Positions 62,561 through 64,000 of a stretch of DNA of 64,000 nucleotides are shown here, piece by piece; the stretch's first letter is position 1; every line of letters starts with the position of its first letter. The stretch comes from Bacillota bacterium (GTDB lineage: Bacteria > Bacillota > UBA4882 > UBA8346), in the NCBI GenBank assembly GCA_023394955.1, contig JAEWZY010000041.1:1-64000 (forward strand). The letters are read 5' to 3'. The notes beneath the pieces are model-generated. The model saw only the letters and a list, made by a program, of their open reading frames with translations. It was not told the DNA's origin and did not search any database. The position numbers were made by a program, and so were the translations under genes.

Positions 62561-62899
62561 TTATTTGATCCGCTTTAATTCTCGAATATCGTCATCATGT
62601 TTGGCTGCTTTACGGACTAGAAAAGAAACGTCTCCAGCCAGATTATCTATAATTTCCCTGATTTCGACCTGTTCCCCTTGGATCTGGGCTGCTGTTACAT
62701 TCAAACGGTCAATCTCCGCCTTTTGAATCTCCTGCCCATGCCGGAGGGCTTGAAGGATTGCGCCTTGTTCTTTTAAAGTTGTACTATGGTCTTTTAAAAT
62801 TACGCCTTGCTCTTTTAAAGTTGTACTATGGTCTTTTAAAATTACGCCTTGTTCAGTCACCTTCTGTAATAATAGTTCGAGCATTTCTTTTTCAGTCAT
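62561..62899 (-). CDS. Coiled-coil protein with a 14-residue repeat
   Basis: A 112-residue cytoplasmic, probably all-helical protein. The first half has near-identical 14-residue repeats (EQGVILKDHSTTLK, two copies plus a partial third), encoded by 42-base DNA repeats at 62761-62802 and 62803-62844. The second half, IDRLNVTAAQIQGEQVEIRE, continues the coiled coil. Similar small coiled-coil proteins occur in Bacillota with variable repeat number; no function is known. A clear AGGAG-type site precedes the start. Confidence 0.75.
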   Translation of the reverse strand: MTEKEMLELLLQKVTEQGVILKDHSTTLKEQGVILKDHSTTLKEQGAILQALRHGQEIQKAEIDRLNVTAAQIQGEQVEIREIIDNLAGDVSFLVRKAAKHDDDIRELKRIK

Positions 62900-63012
62900 T
62901 GAAATTCACTCCTTTAGGGATACCCGTTTGTCCTTAATTTTACCACTTCTCCCCATGTTCCTCAATCAATAAAAAAACGAACTCCCTACCCTTCGCTCTT
63001 CCAACTTCCAAA

Positions 63013-63044
63013 TAAAATAAAAAACTCGCTTCTTAGCGAGTTTT
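63013..63044 (-). terminator. Terminator downstream of the tRNA fragment
   Basis: AAAACTCGCT (63021-63030) pairs perfectly with AGCGAGTTTT (63035-63044), followed on the minus strand by TTTTATTTTATTT. It lies 13 bases past the CCA of the tRNA fragment and was presumably the natural terminator of that tRNA gene. Confidence 0.88.
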
Positions 63045-63056
63045 AATTGTTTTATT

Positions 63057-63103
63057 TGGTGGACCTGAAGGGAATCGAACCCTTGACCTCTTGAATGCCA
63101 TTC
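63057..63103 (-). tRNA. 3' fragment of tRNA-Ala(GGC), candidate attachment site
   Basis: On the minus strand the sequence runs from the anticodon loop ATGGCAT through 3' anticodon stem TCAAG, variable AGGTC, T-arm AAGGG-TTCGATT-CCCTT, acceptor CAGGTCC, A, CCA. The acceptor T70 would pair with G3, the alanine identity element, and the anticodon is GGC. The 5' half is missing: the match breaks at 63103 where CTTGA is replaced by CCGGA. This is the standard appearance of an integrase attachment site (attR-type). Confidence 0.8.
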
Positions 63104-63185
63104 CGGAGCCATTCAATTTTTTACGTTTTTAGGTGTTCTCACGAGTTCTAAAATGACTGTAAAATGGCCACTTGTTACAATTTGT

Positions 63186-63247
63186 AAATTCTTTATGTTC
63201 TCCGAAATTCGTAAAAATTCTTTGACATTCTTTGCAAATTCTTTGAC
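63186..63247. repeat. Direct repeats beside the tRNA fragment
   Basis: AAATTCTTT-type boxes recur at 63186, 63215 (AAATTCTTTGAC), 63227 (ATTCTTTGC) and 63236 (AAATTCTTTGAC). Their position 80-140 bases inside the presumed element end suits arm-type integrase binding sites. Confidence 0.55.
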
Positions 63248-63284
63248 GGCCAGTTCAAGGGTTTTTTTAAAAAACAACCTGAGG

Positions 63285-63322
63285 ACCAACCCGCATCTTT
63301 GCGATCCGGGTTGGTTTTTTTA
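63285..63322 (+). terminator. Strong intrinsic terminator
   Basis: ACCAACCCG (63285-63293) pairs with CGGGTTGGT (63307-63315), followed by TTTTTTTATTTT. No intact plus-strand gene precedes it, so it belongs to a lost gene or insulates the element end. Confidence 0.85.
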
Positions 63323-63360
63323 TTTTATCAGGGATTCTTTATTTGGTATTGTTCATGTAA

Positions 63361-63480
63361 ATAAGTAATGCCATTGAAACCACACATTGGATTAAGAAGC
63401 TTAGGAAAAAAGGAATCACTTTCATTGCAGCAGATGTGAAGTCTTTTGCAGAAATTAGGATACTTGAAAGAATGGGCTGA
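63361..63480 (+). pseudogene. Possible EAL-domain C-terminal remnant
   Basis: A 39-codon open frame without a start reads THWIKKLRKKGITFIAADVK then SFAEIRILERMG. It resembles the late EAL (cyclic-di-GMP phosphodiesterase) region in which L-x-x-x-G-I-x-x-x-A-E-x-V is followed by I-L-x-x-M-G. The match is short; it may be chance. Confidence 0.25.
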
Positions 63481-63863
63481 GTTTTAAACACCAAATAACT
63501 TGTCGATAATGGCTGTTTAGTGTTTTCTCGTACTTATTGTCCCTACAATATACTAAAAATCTGGTCGGTTTTTATTGATTTTACTTGAAATTTTAAATAA
63601 AATGTTTATATATGGAATATGCAATATAAGAATAATTATGGACCGGGAAAGGCGAAAGGTTAACATTTCTTTGAATTATAAATATTGGTAACCCGTAAGT
63701 TCTCAGTAAAGTAAAAGAACGAAGTTTCTAAATGAGTTGTCTTTCAAACAACTATAATGAACTATGTTATCTGATATTCGTTTAACATTTAAGAATTTTT
63801 ACCAAAATTGATCTTGATGGTCCTATAATTATGTTTCTTTAACTTTGGGGGTAATGACATATT
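63481..63863. other. AT-rich non-coding region
   Basis: No gene, structured RNA or clear repeat is visible. Base composition is markedly AT-rich compared with the envelope genes at 59-62 kb, consistent with the interior of an acquired element. Confidence 0.5.
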
Positions 63864-64000
63864 ATGAGTAATTATTTTGAATTTAGTGCAGAACAGGAAA
63901 AACAACTTCAAGACATTATGGATAGCTATGATAATTTTCTATCACCATATGCTTGTAAATCAGCACAAGGTCTTCGCGAATTTTTTTCTAAGTCAGATGA
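63864..64000 (+). CDS. 5' end of an unidentified gene (possibly HD-family dGTPase-like)
   Basis: The frame starts at the ATG at 63864, after GGGGGT, and runs off the window after 45 codons. The visible part begins MSNYFEFSAEQEKQ and contains FLSPYACKSAQGLREFF. The last phrase recalls the start of HD-domain triphosphohydrolase-like proteins of Clostridia, but too little is present to decide. It lies inside the presumed integrated element. Confidence 0.45.
   Translation, partial: MSNYFEFSAEQEKQLQDIMDSYDNFLSPYACKSAQGLREFFSKSD

Noticed and set aside
33783..63142. 16-base exact repeat TTTTAGGTGTTCTCAC at 33783 and 63127
   Set aside because: A single AT-leaning 16-mer match is expected about once by chance in a window this size, and no other homology flanks it.

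Overview
The window looks like chromosome from an anaerobic, endospore-forming Bacillota with a two-membrane (diderm) envelope. Evidence for sporulation is an adjacent ytrH-ytrI pair. Evidence for an outer membrane is a TonB-type protein, an ankyrin plus OmpA/Pal-like lipoprotein, and five extracytoplasmic binding proteins that all lack a lipobox. Ferredoxin-linked 2-oxoacid oxidation (iorAB) suggests anaerobic metabolism. A Limnochordia/Hydrogenispora-like or Halanaerobiales-like host would fit, but that placement is inference.

Layout. 0-2.5 kb: iorAB behind a perfect consensus promoter. 2.5-6.5 kb: an all-minus-strand accessory block of small genes (DUF1540, VOC, histidine phosphatase, Nudix, two GNATs, Asp/Glu racemase), AT-rich from about 3.9 kb, with a truncated second copy of the phosphatase 3' end. 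7.0-7.9 kb: an HU-like gene and a two-level palindromic repeat array. 7.9-12.4 kb: a YesM/YesN-type two-component system with a solo sugar-binding protein. 12.6-21.0 kb: an Opp-type ABC transporter and an FAD oxidoreductase. 21.3-23.6 kb: nikR and a secreted subtilase with a discoidin domain. 23.8-27.8 kb: TPP-riboswitch-controlled thiC-thiD-thiM-thiE. 27.9-33.6 kb: a LacI-regulated TRAP transporter operon with two cupins and a metallo-beta-lactamase-fold hydrolase. 33.9-39.2 kb: amidase-fold protein, zinc-ribbon protein, galM, DUF1538 membrane protein and a tandem PII-like protein. 39.3-48.7 kb: GH1 beta-glucosidase, sugar ABC transporter without its ATPase, a divergent YesM/YesN pair and an esterase-like hydrolase. 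48.8-50.5 kb: ytrI, ytrH and a cupin. 50.7-58.8 kb: RbsBCA-type sugar transporter beside an operon of response regulator, sensor-less histidine kinase and a complete but catalytically dead RbsA homologue. 58.9-61.7 kb: envelope genes. 62-64 kb: decayed signalling-gene fragments, tandem repeats, a coiled-coil gene, and a 3' tRNA-Ala(GGC) fragment that probably marks the end of an integrated element lying to the right.

How it fits together. Most of the window is nutrient capture and its control: four ABC systems, one TRAP system, three YesM/YesN pairs, and enzymes acting on plant-type sugars. The most interesting locus is 54.4-58.7 kb. There an RbsA-like protein has lost the Walker A, signature and Walker B residues in both halves but kept its full length, and it is co-transcribed with a kinase that has two membrane segments and almost no external loop. 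I infer a transporter-reading signalling complex in which the dead ATPase links the sugar permease to the kinase. Start codons were adjusted where a ribosome binding site decided them; two genes (thiE and the DUF1538 gene) appear to use TTG.
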